Source: Collybiopsis luxurians FD-317 M1 (lineage: Eukaryota > Basidiomycota > Agaricomycetes > Agaricales > Omphalotaceae). From it: DNA of 64,000 nucleotides. The translations under genes and the position numbers were made by a program. The DNA lies in the NCBI GenBank assembly GCA_000827265.1, contig KN834775.1, positions 142,547-206,546 of the forward strand, given 5' to 3'. This document shows positions 35,603-44,966 of the stretch, one piece after another; position 1 is the first letter of the stretch; each line of letters begins with the position of its first letter. The notes under the pieces were generated by a model. The model saw nothing but the letters and a program-made list of their open reading frames with translations. It made no database searches and was not told the origin of the DNA.

Positions 35603-36233
35603 TTATTGTTATTGATGTAGTCTTTCATTATGGTAGCTGTGGCACGATACTACTTACGCTTAGCTTTGATTCTAGTTTTTCGTTTTCGTTTTCGTTCTCT
35701 AGTTGTATTCAGCACTTACATACCTTGATTATGCCTCGAGATCCCCTCGGTTAATATCCATTTCCTTTACAATTTCCTTTTTCTCGAGTCTAGCCTCGCG
35801 ACCTCAAGTTAGGCATGAAGAGCTTTATTCAGTCACCGAAGTCAAAAATCTACTTTTCAGAGATGCTCTTCTTTACGTATTCACAGAAAACGTCAAGATG
35901 TTCAGCGAAGTGACTCTCGAACATGCTCGCTCTTCTTACTGTCTTCTCGTCACTTCTGAAAGTGGAGCAGCTCTGGTCTTTCCAAGCTAGTTGAAACTGC
36001 ACACGGCTTGATTCTGGTGATCGAGGCTCGGTCTACTCGTTAATGAAACCCAAGTACAAAAGGTGCCAGCGAGTGTTAAAGGAGGCCTAGAGTATCCCAC
36101 AATACCCGGATCGAGAAACATACTGAACAGGATATGGCGACGTTCAAGCGAGCGAGTGCGATCCCGAAAATAGTGCATATACTGGCCTGTACTAGGAGTC
36201 AGACCAATGTCAGCCAACGGCCGCTGATGCCGC
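35603..36233. other. Intergenic, 631 bp, convergent 3' ends
   Basis: This lies between the Sds3-like gene (plus) and the P2 paralogue (minus). A short TTTTCG-type repeat occurs near 35675-35695. No gene was seen. Confidence 0.4.
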
Positions 36234-36646
36234 TCAATCGAAAAGATTAAGATAGAAGCCCTCGTCCTCGGAATCATCACCATCATCCTAAAAATACCAG
36301 GTAAGAGAGCATTAGAACCAATAAACAGTTGCAGCGAAACAAGATAAATATCTACCTTCGCTAACTCCTCGTTCTCTTCCTTTTTGTCAACCTCCTTCTC
36401 TTGAGTGCCGCCACCGCCAGCGTCAACGGGGACAGGTCCACCACCGCTCGGAATTAAGCTTAGTTTGCTCGAGCCCTCTTGTATGAGTTGGTTGATATCC
36501 TTATCCTTCAAGGCGGAGAGAAGCTTGTCCAGACGTTCATCATCCGCCTGGATACTAACGGCCGAGAGGACCCTCTTTATGTCAGAGGCAGAGGGGGAGG
36601 GGTTGCCTCCCATTTGCAGGAGCAGGTAGGCTGCGATGTAGCGCAT
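36234..36646 (-). CDS. Acidic ribosomal P2-like protein, diverged paralogue
   Basis: Two exons (36646-36356, 36287-36234) give 114 codons. The N-terminal dimerisation domain is P2-like ([55 protein letters not shown]) and aligns closely with the gene at 37105-37502. The Ala-rich hinge is replaced by a Gly/Pro/Glu segment, and the C-terminal peptide reads [10 protein letters not shown] where P-proteins end in GFGLFD. P2 pairs with P1 on the ribosomal stalk and its tail recruits elongation factors; this copy may bind them differently or be non-functional in the stalk. The reading frame and splice sites are intact, so it is not an obvious pseudogene. Confidence 0.85.
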
Positions 36647-37104
36647 TCTAAGTGACAAATTGAGGCGGATAATGAAAAACGCAGGGGAGAAGCAGAGCTG
36701 AGTTAACGATTGCGGGTTAGGCAACTGGGAATAACCTACTTCTCTTGAGTACAACTTGGCGATTCACGGGGGGGATCGAAATTTGGCTCGCAAAAGGAAC
36801 CCGGTATTGTTGCAGACTATCATTGCTCTAGTCCAACCACTTAAAAGGTCGGTTGTGAGCGGAGATGAGTCGTTCGGTAAACTTGACAAGACTCGACGTG
36901 AAAATGGATAGACTCATAATCAGAGGCTGCGCATATAGACGGACGCACATTGACTCTAACTCGGCGCACATGCACTTGCGTCAACGATTCACATCTGAAC
37001 TCTCAAGTTTATCGGTACCGAATCTGCAAGGTTTAGATAGATTGTATTGATACATCTACACAACCAGACGAAATGCGATAGAGGCGAGGATATCGATACA
37101 GTAA
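36647..37104. other. Intergenic, 458 bp, between the two P2 genes
   Basis: This is the promoter of the diverged P2 copy and the 3' UTR of the canonical copy. Short plus-strand frames lack motifs. Nothing else was seen. Confidence 0.4.
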
Positions 37105-37502
37105 CTAGTCGAAGAGACCGAAGCCCATATCGTCGTCCGACTCTTCCTGTAATGATAGATGCAGATCAGTTACTATTCATATCTCAAGTAGTAGAGAAAA
37201 CGAACCTTCTCCTCTTCCTTCTTCTCCTCTTCCTTGGGAGCCTCCGCGGCACCACCTGCGGCGGCGGGTGCGGCCCCTCCTGCAGCAGCAGCCCCTCCAC
37301 CCGAAGGAACAGAGCTCAACTTGGAGGAACCTTCAGCGATGAGAGTATTGATGTCTTTATCCTCGAGTTCCGAGAGGAGTTTGTCGAGACGTTCATCGTC
37401 AGACTCGATTCCAACAGCTGAGAGGACTTTTTTGATATCCTTCTTGGAAGGAGAGCTGTTGCCTCCGATTTGGAGGAGGAGATAGGCGGCGATGTAACGC
37501 AT
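37105..37502 (-). CDS. RPP2: 60S acidic ribosomal protein P2
   Basis: Two exons (37502-37206, 37146-37105) give 112 codons. The sequence starts [15 protein letters not shown] and contains [20 protein letters not shown], an Ala/Gly hinge, a Lys/Glu-rich stretch and the terminal [12 protein letters not shown]. This is the full P2 pattern, with the tail encoded by the separate last exon. The protein is part of the ribosomal stalk (P0-P1-P2) that binds translational GTPases. It is divergently transcribed from RPS15 over a 413-bp intergenic region that carries three CACGTG sites. Confidence 0.95.
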
Positions 37503-37915
37503 TCTATGGACAGTTAAAAATCAATTAGCTATTGCTAACCAGTAAACGTACTTTGATAATTGGAATGTTTTTTCAAGTAATTACTTTAGCGGCAGCCAAC
37601 TGTCACTAGGGTAGAGCAAGTTCAGTAATAGTGACCGCCTCAGAAAATTGAGCTGACCTTTTAATCCAAAAGGAAGATCAGCGGTTACTGTCGTCGGTAC
37701 AGGTAAGTTGTTTGGTGGGCGCGTCTTCCAAAATTTCTTTCACGTGTACTGTGAGAAATCTAGACAGTTCATGTCACGTGATAACAACTCACGTGCAATT
37801 AGCCCTGAGAAACTTTACAGATCGTCCATATCGTCCCGTCGTCGTCAAAATCAGCCGCAAGGCCAGCAAATTTTTTTGAGGGAGAAACGAGCAAGACTCT
37901 AGCAACTAATACAAG
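37503..37915. promoter_or_regulatory. Divergent ribosomal-protein promoter with three CACGTG boxes
   Basis: This is the shared upstream region of RPP2 (minus) and RPS15 (plus). CACGTG palindromes occur at 37741-37746, 37775-37780 and 37790-37795, spaced 34 and 15 bp apart. CACGTG is bound by Cbf1-type bHLH factors, which regulate ribosomal-protein genes in several fungi. Involvement here is inferred. Confidence 0.55.
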
Positions 37916-38623
37916 ATGGTGCGTAACTTTGATTCTTGGATTACTGGTCTCTTTTGCTCATGGATTTTGCTCGTCCTTATTTTGTTATTAGGCCGACGTA
38001 ACAGACCCCGCCGTTGCTGCTGAAATGAAGAAAAAGAGAACCTTCAGGACGTTCTCGTACCGTGGTGTAGAACTCGACAAGCTTCTGGATATGAACAATG
38101 AGGACGTGCGTTTTGAATCGATTTACATTCATCCGCATTACCTCTTAAATATCTTCTCCTCACTAGTTCGTCAGCCTCGTTCATGCTCGTGCTCGCAGAA
38201 GGTTCCAGCGCGGTCTCAAGCGTCGTCCTATGGGTCTCATCAAGAAGCTCCGAAAGGCCAAGAAGGAGGCTCCTCCAAATGAGAAGCCTGCTGTTGTCAA
38301 GACCCATTTGCGAGATATGATTATCGTCCCAGAGATGATTGGTAGTGTGGTGGGGATCTACAACGGAAAGGTCGGTTGGAATAGGCCGGACAGAGCTTCA
38401 ACTCTCTTACCTTCTTCCCTATAGGTCTTCAACTCGGTTGAAATCAAACCCGAAATGACTGGTCACTACCTTGGTGAATTCTCCGTCTCATACAGACCTG
38501 TCAAGCACGGTAGACCCGGTATTGGCGCTACACACTGTAAGCTCTTTTTTTTTTGGTCCATGTCACTCTGATGTTGATGACATTTTTCGCTGTATAGCTT
38601 CCAGATTTATTCCTCTCAAGTAA
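37916..38623 (+). CDS. RPS15: 40S ribosomal protein S15 (uS19)
   Basis: Five exons (37916-37918, 37992-38105, 38167-38370, 38425-38536, 38598-38623) give 152 codons. The first coding exon is only the ATG. Family motifs are [64 protein letters not shown] and the end GIGATHSSRFIPLK. The protein sits at the head of the small subunit near the decoding site, and its C-terminal tail contacts tRNA. Confidence 0.97.
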
Positions 38624-38854
38624 ACAGCCAATCGAGTTATCGGAGGGGGGGAGGAATTTCTCGTGTATTGCCATGCACTTGTCTTATGTACGCTGCATAC
38701 GCCTACGCTGACAACCAAAATGCCATGTATCCTTCCATGCCACCTTATGCATCTTTCCTTTTTGCTTGGGATCTCAACACAGTTTAGAACCCATTTGCGG
38801 TGAACGATTCATTGAGTGCATACTTGGAATTAAAAAATGAAACTATTCTGGCCA

Positions 38855-39483
38855 TCATAGCTGTTTGACTAATTGCAGGTCATTTACATTGCCATTTGTT
38901 GACCAGATGATTCCATTTCCTCCCTTCTTCTTCACAAGAACTCCATCGCTGACAACCCCAACGCAAAGGTTTTTCGGACCACAAACCTTGGTTGGGGAGT
39001 CAAGAATCTGAACTATGAACGCGACACGTTTCCCTTTCTTATCCTTGTATACATTCAATTTCGAATCCATGTTTACAGTTCCGGCAGCAACCTTCAGCTT
39101 CTCTGCCGCAATCCTTTCTACAAAGGTCTTGATGTTGCGTCCCGTATTCTTCCCCATGTTTACATTCTCAAATTGATTGGTCTGCTGTTTGAAGAACTTT
39201 GAGATCCCGTTCAAAGCCGTGCTGGGAACGAAACATGTTATCTTTATGGCAGAATGGGGTTGAGCAGCGCGATCATGAATCTGAGTGGGGTCTGGATAGA
39301 GTGGTTCGGTGCGATTGTATATATCGCGAGACTGGGGCTATAAGTACGAATGAAGCGTAAGCGAAATAGATCGGTATCGAGTTGGGAAGCTCAAGTTACA
39401 TCAGAAAGGGCGGGTCTGGCCCAGGAAGGAGCGATAGCGAGAACGACGACCAGTGCTATATGGGTGACGACGGTGAAGCGCAT
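38855..39483 (-). CDS. Small secreted protein, unknown function (188 aa)
   Basis: Two exons (39483-39400 and 39337-38855) join in phase 0 to 188 codons. The first exon is a clear signal peptide (MRFTVVTHIALVVVLAIAPS, cleavage near WARP). The mature part has a short Pro/Gln-rich segment and then a globular region with SAIKITCFVPSTAL, KTFVERIAAEKLKVAAGTVN, NVYKDKKGKRVAFIVQILD and VCGPKNLCVGVVSDGVLVKK; it contains few cysteines. I do not recognise the family. It is probably extracellular. The ATP19 gene diverges 360 bp away, and the RPS15 gene converges on it with 231 bp between stops. Confidence 0.72.
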
Positions 39484-39843
39484 AGTGGACGTTGGGAAGA
39501 GGATCTGAACCAGCAGGATGAACTCGACCAGCGAGGTAAGGAGAAAAGGGTGCACGAGTGTATCCAATCCCTTTATAATAATATGAAATACATTCTCCAA
39601 AACATTTCATCCTATCCGACCTTCGTACTCGTCGCCCGAAAAAGTTTTCTGTAGCGGTAAAGAGATGCAGTAAAAGCTACTCTGAACCTCATATTCAAAA
39701 GAAGATTCAGCATTCAAGTCAATATCTGAGCCATTGAATGTTGAATGGACTCTGGGCTAAGTTGCGGTGACGGCCCCGCGGCTGATTCCGGAACGACGCG
39801 TGACGGCGCTTGCACCAAACCCTCAACTTTCTCAACGACCACA

Positions 39844-40317
39844 ATGTCCTAGTTCGTCCCTCTTTTCCTATTCTTCATTTACTCTTAATTCTTACCTGAA
39901 CTTGAACTCTAGCCAAATCCTTGGCCGTACCATCAAAAACGAGTACATTGCTCTTACCATCCTCGGCACTCTCTTTAGTGGAGCTTATGCTGCTACTCGC
40001 GGTGGAAGCGTAGCGAAGGAGACAAAGGCTACACCATCAGTTATTGAGAAAGTCAAAGAAGCTATTCCTCTCAATGCCGGTTCAAGGTACGTTCCATAAA
40101 GTCCACCATATCGCGGTTATTTCTCATTCATCCACGTTCTTTCTTCTCGCATTTTCTTTCGTGTATCTTGCATTTTTCCAGCGAGGAGGAGCAGTTGTAC
40201 GTCCCAGACATATTTTTGTTTCTTAAATTTTGTGCGAACTAACGGTAAAGGATGGACAGTATCCGAAAATACATTGCAGAGGCAGAGAAGGAAGCTGGAA
40301 GTTCAGGAAAACACTGA
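39844..40317 (+). CDS. ATP19: Mitochondrial ATP synthase subunit k (Atp19-like)
   Basis: Four exons (39844-39851, 39913-40086, 40182-40196, 40251-40317) give 87 codons. The first exon is 8 nt and the third 15 nt, so no long frame marks the whole gene. The order MSYQILGRTIKNEYIALTIL, a single membrane span (LGTLFSGAYAATRGG), a polar linker and the terminal EEEQLMDSIRKYIAEAEKE matches the layout of yeast Atp19, a small inner-membrane subunit associated with F1Fo dimers. The assignment is by layout and short matches, and it is the best explanation for this conserved-looking small protein. Confidence 0.8.
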
Positions 40318-41990
40318 AAACTGGATACAATCGAGTTGAACTCGGATCCTAGGGCAGCAGAGGAGCTAGGAAAGATATGCCAATATTCAACCTTTGAACT
40401 TGGGAATATTGTCGAGTTCAAGGCTGTTCCGTCTGAGCACCGAACACTGGAAAAACTGCCAGATTTGCGAATAGACATCCTTACGGGAATAGACCAAAAT
40501 CAAACACTGCGTTTTTTGCGATCGCCGTGAGCTTCTTAGGAAGAATCAGCTCGGAATTCTGTTGTCTCCAAACTTAGCTTGCTACTTCACGGCTCGAGGC
40601 TGGACTTGACGTCCTCAAGCGTAACCGAGTAAGTATCGCATGAACGCCGCCAATACCGCAATTGTCGATGCGTGCAAATAGTGAATCGGGCAACGCAGAG
40701 TATTAGATACCCCCGTGTCTAAAGGGGAAGTTGGTATAATTCCAGCTATCGACCATTTCATGAACATAGTCACTCTTGATCGTGCCTTAGTTCCAGAGGA
40801 TCTTTAGAAACTCACTAGCCATCCCAAAGATATCATGTCAGAGAGTGGGGCTACGAGCGTTTTCTTAAAAGCTCTGCCATGTAGCAGACACCTTCTCAGG
40901 TACTGGAGAGGGTTGGATTCTCCCCCCTCGATTCATCTCCAAAGATTCCGCATCATTGGCCTTGCGGGCTAGCGCAACCGTTCAGCCTAATGCACCTTTA
41001 AAATTGTTCCCTATGCTCGGATTTTTGTTTCTCATTTCAAATTTGAATTACACGCTATAGTATCATATCACGTACAAGTAATGGGATATTAAGCCAAGTT
41101 GAAATTTGCCCAGACTTTCGCAGCCGCTGGCGGGATCTTGCAGACTATGGGATGTCGACCGAAGATTTCTCCAGCGGACGCGCCTTCAGATGGGTCAAAT
41201 CGTCCTCAGAAATTCTCTACCGCATCCCAAGATAGGAAAATTGCCACTTGGAATGAGTTTTTTGTCCAGCCTTCCCCCACCTCACGGTTCTAACACACTT
41301 ATTCTTCGAATGTCAACATTGCGTGTCACAGAACTAACTAAATAAATAAATAAACAATGAACAATGGATGTTGCTGTGCGAAGCATGAACAGAACAACAG
41401 CGGATGATGTGTGTGGGGGGAAGGGTGTTGGGATTGGGCAATGATGATGATCCAAAAAAAGGATGTTGTCAAGCCCGCGCGTTTTTTGAGAGCAACGCGA
41501 TAGAGATTACGCCTTTTAGGATAAATTAAAGAGCAAGAAAAAAATATAAACATAATATTACAGGAGTGCATGAGGTGTAGACAGATGGTGCGTATCGTCG
41601 AGAGCAAGGAAGAAAAAGCAAAACCAAGGCGAAAGTGGAGAAAGTGGGACTCTATCTCCCCGTCGTCGCCCTGTTCTACTTTGGACAAACGCGAGAAGAT
41701 TCGAGAGGAATAGGCAGGACTTTCGGCTTTTAATAATAGAAATTCGAAATGATGTTCGTTTCGTCAAGTCGCTAAAGTGGCTTATACTTTTTCGAGCACT
41801 GGGGACAAGTTGGTCGAGTGATCGGATTCCGTGACCCTCCAGAGGTCCTCCATATCTTCGTACAAAGAGTCGGCAGAAGAGAGAGTAGGCCACCATCGGG
41901 TTCGCCCTGTTCAGGAAAGATGGAAGAAGCTGAATTGCGACCGTGAAGTCAGTGGATAATGGATGATAAATCATACTCTCGTGCTCGTCT
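40318..41990. other. Intergenic, 1.67 kb, convergent 3' ends
   Basis: This lies between ATP19 and the Ecl1-like gene. Short frames at 40336-40530 and 41099-41345 have no motif. A minus-strand open frame downstream of the Ecl1-like stop (41688-41338) is low complexity. No RNA gene or repeat was seen. Confidence 0.4.
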
Positions 41991-43445
41991 TTATAGAAGT
42001 GTTCTAGGAACGGAAGGGGGGTTGCTAAGAGGAATAGAAGTGGAAGTTGATTCGGACATGGATAAAGCTGGAGGAACAGAGCGAGACGATAGGGGACGAG
42101 GGAGTCTATGCTGAGAAGAAGAATAGTAGGGAGTAGAAGGAGGGTGATTTGGTGGAGCGCCATAAGGAAAATTCGCGGCCCAGGCAGCGATTCCTTTGGT
42201 TGGACTCGTGTCCTTGACGACATGGAACATACGTTCGTCCGAGTCCGAGTCCTCACTTTCGTCCTGAAAGCCAAAAGGAAAGATCTGGCGTGATGAAGAA
42301 GGTTGGCGTGATGGAGAAGGTTGGCACTGGACACAGCAGTAGGGGTTTCCTGGGATATCCTAAGGAGAGATTAAGAAAAGAATTGGCGGTGAACACTACA
42401 GGAAACATACAACGCGTTTGCTGCAGCTCAAGCACCAGTCAATCTCAACGGCTGAGTACAGGGAGGGTTCTTTCCGAATAACGACTTGGCCACATATTTG
42501 ACAGATTTCGTTGAGCGATGGTTTTTCGAAGACCAGGATGGCATTTTGAAGGGCGTCGGGGGTAAAGGTGACTTCTTTCCGAATAACGACTTGGCCACAT
42601 ATTTGACAGATTTCGTTGAGCGATGGTTTTTCGAAGACCAGGATGGCATTTTGAAGGGCGTCGGGGGTAAAGGTGACTTCTTCGCGACGATACATCTTGC
42701 ACTCATGCACAACCGCTGATCTTCTTTGTCCAGGACGACGAGGAAGATCGATCCCTGGTTGTATGACTCTTTCGAGAGGCGGAATAGTATGTAAGATATC
42801 TCCGTAGTTTTCTGATATGTAAGATAAAGACAAGTTGGACTGTAGAGGCATCCAGGTAATTTCCCGCCTGCAAGCGACACTTGCTGAGCTTGGCGCACTA
42901 GGACTAGCATAAGAATTGACACCGGTCTTTTCAACTGAGACTTTGTCACGCTGTCCAGAATTTTCATCCAAGTCGTTAGTGCTGCGATCGAGTTTCTCTC
43001 CTAATGCATTAGATTCAGCGAACATAGTGTATACTTGACTAATGGCTTCGATGCAGACCACTTACTGTAGATTATGTGGTTTGCATCATCAAAAACCTGC
43101 GCATATTGAGTCAGCGAAATTGCCCTATGAAAGAAATACTCGTCAAACCTTTGAGATCAGAGAATGGAAAACCGCAATGTCATCCCGCTCAATTTTTTTA
43201 TGCACATCACGCGTGTCTTGCCCTTCAGACCAGGATGTTTGGACAAAATCGCTTCTTTGAGATCTTTGTTCACTCTGTCGGTTTTGCGGTGTAAAAGCAA
43301 GTATTGTCTTCCCAGAATCGTCCGAAAATGTGTCGAAGCTCTGCCAGTAAATATTGACTATTTCATTAGAGGAACGAGTCATCAATATGTTCATGCGATA
43401 TGGTTTACCTCCATTCCGAATTGGACCAAGGAATGATTTGAGCAT
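41991..43445 (-). CDS. Ecl1-like zinc-binding protein with internal duplication
   Basis: Model: exons 43445-43149, 43096-43066, 43000-42411, 42359-41991, giving 428 codons in consistent phase. If translation starts at the later ATG (43025), the product has 327 residues and lacks the first two exons. The C-terminal third carries DWCLSCSKRV, then across an intron GNPYCCVQCQ, a C-x2-C...C-x3-C layout like the Ecl1/2/3 family (small fungal zinc proteins that extend chronological lifespan in fission yeast). Upstream, a 35-residue unit containing ICQICGQVV is present twice in perfect tandem. The tail is rich in Ser/Pro with an acidic patch (DESEDSDSDER). The 5' exons are uncertain; a 51-nt in-frame segment near 43400 may also be an intron. 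The start lies only 26 bp from the preceding gene. Confidence 0.6.
42468..42677 (-). repeat. Perfect 105-bp tandem duplication inside the Ecl1-like coding exon
   Basis: Bases 42468-42572 and 42573-42677 are identical. The period is 35 codons, so the frame is kept. Each unit encodes VTFTPDALQNAILVFEKPSL followed by a CxxC-containing end. A few further bases of the unit continue beyond 42677. Confidence 0.95.
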
Positions 43446-43471
43446 GTCTTAGACAAATAGTTGAGTCCAGA

Positions 43472-44367
43472 CTACGAAGCTGTCCAATCAACTGTGAAAT
43501 CTTGGAAAGCAAGAGTATGGGATTGTACCGCGATTCCATAAACCTGACTCAGAGTCAGTTAGCGTTTCATTCCCGCAAAGATTGAAATTACGATTCGCAA
43601 TCCTAGCATTGTTATTTCCTTCTCACCCTGTCTTAGTCCCAATGCGAGTAAACGATGAGTGTTACTTCGATAGCCTCAAAAAATTTTCAGAATAGATGCT
43701 AACTAGAAAACCCCGGCCAGTTACATACCTCCATCGAACAGAATATAATGAGGATCATAATCCACGTTGACAGATGTAGGAGATATTCCTACAATTTCGA
43801 GAACATGTGGATTCCTAGTGAAGAACGAAATTCTCTCTCCGCGTTCTTTGCTTTTCGACGTATTGAAGAAACTCACACCAAGCGCTGGGCATAACGGATG
43901 GTAGTAAGCCAGTCCTATAGTTCCAAGTCATAAATGCGTAGGGTCTAGGTTCAGAGCCAATTCTCTCATAACGCACCTCTCTGGCTCTAGGCCCTTCAAA
44001 TGTCTGGATTATCACTTGGGCCTGGCCTGATTTTCGGCCCCTTGCATCAGCCTCTCCGACACTGAAAGTCCATTGATCCCGTGTACCGATAATGTCTTGC
44101 GTGCGAACTTGATATCTGGGGATCTTTGCAGTAAACCCCAAGTCAAATGAGATCCTAGTATTTGAGAATAGTATTTACTTCGGGAAGATTGCGAACGCCA
44201 AAGTTAACTTCGGGATGCCCACCTAAAGACGTATTGGCACGAAGGTCCTGATCTATCTATCTTAGTAGTATCTATAACGCACCGCAGCAGTTACCAGCAG
44301 TAAAATTTCCTCCGTTTATCACGATGTTGCGAGAATGTGCGAAAAGCGACGGACTAGTGGCTGGCAT
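43472..44367 (-). CDS. Uncharacterised Agaricomycete-type protein (204 aa)
   Basis: Six exons (44367-44283, 44222-44179, 44123-43879, 43814-43729, 43674-43592, 43543-43472) give 204 codons; phases agree throughout and the last intron has a perfect GCTAAC branch site. The N-terminus, LFAHSRNIVINGGNFTAGN, resembles the SRNVTINGGTF-type leader found on many mushroom proteins, including NLR-like ones, but no NACHT domain follows. The middle (DQWTFSVGEADARGRKSGQA, GPRAREVRYERIG) and C-terminus (NPHVLEIVGISPTSVNVDYD, THRLLALGLRQGEKEI) look globular. Function unknown. It precedes the Ecl1-like gene on the same strand with a very small gap. Confidence 0.62.
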
Positions 44368-44966
44368 GCTCAGCAGAAAGCTTTGGAAAGATCCCCATTG
44401 GATCAGCTTAAAGAGGAGACGCACCCGGAGATTATCTGCGAAACAAAGCGTCGAGTCGTTGTCGAGTCGCGCGACGTTTGACTTACCATGTTGCTCTGGG
44501 TTGGGAATGAAGTTCTCTGATTTCGTCCACGAGTGTAGCGTATAGGCGCCATTGTTAATCGCTTGATCTTCTGGTATGAAGGGAGAGGGTGCGGGGAAAA
44601 GATAGAAGCTGTAAATTCTGGAGCATTGAAGAAAAGGCGATAAAAGGCGCTCAGTTAAACAGATAACCGCTCAGCTTCTTCCGGAAGAGTATGTCCAAAT
44701 CCTGAACTTAATAACGAGATCCCAACAGTGTCCATTTTCCAAGATGCGTAAACTTACGAGTATGCAGAATATGTAATCTAGAGATGCAAACATGATACCA
44801 ACATGCAATGCGATAATGTCTATGATAAGTAACAGAAATACATATAAGTAGGACCATGAAGGGTGACATAAAACGAATGGATAGTGAAGAGACTGACAGA
44901 ATGGTGAATTATGTGACGGAAAAAGATGTATAGGCACTGAAAAGAAAGAAAATGAGTGGAAAACTG
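44368..44966. other. Intergenic, 599 bp
   Basis: This is upstream of the 204-aa gene and downstream of the DUF4048-like gene. A short minus-strand frame at about 44552-44491 starts with ATG and ends in a good donor (GTAAGT), but I could not join it in frame to the 204-aa gene; it may be a 5' UTR exon. Confidence 0.35.

Noticed and set aside
41558..42334. 258-codon minus-strand frame overlapping the Ecl1-like 3' exon
   Set aside because: It is an alternative frame of the same exon extended into the 3' region; the zinc motif PYCCVQC is only in the frame chosen.
42468..42677. CRISPR-like or minisatellite array
   Set aside because: Only two units, no spacers, and the units are coding and in frame.
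44491..44552. Extra 5' coding exon for the 204-aa gene
   Set aside because: The donor is good but no acceptor joins it in frame; at best it is a 5' UTR exon.
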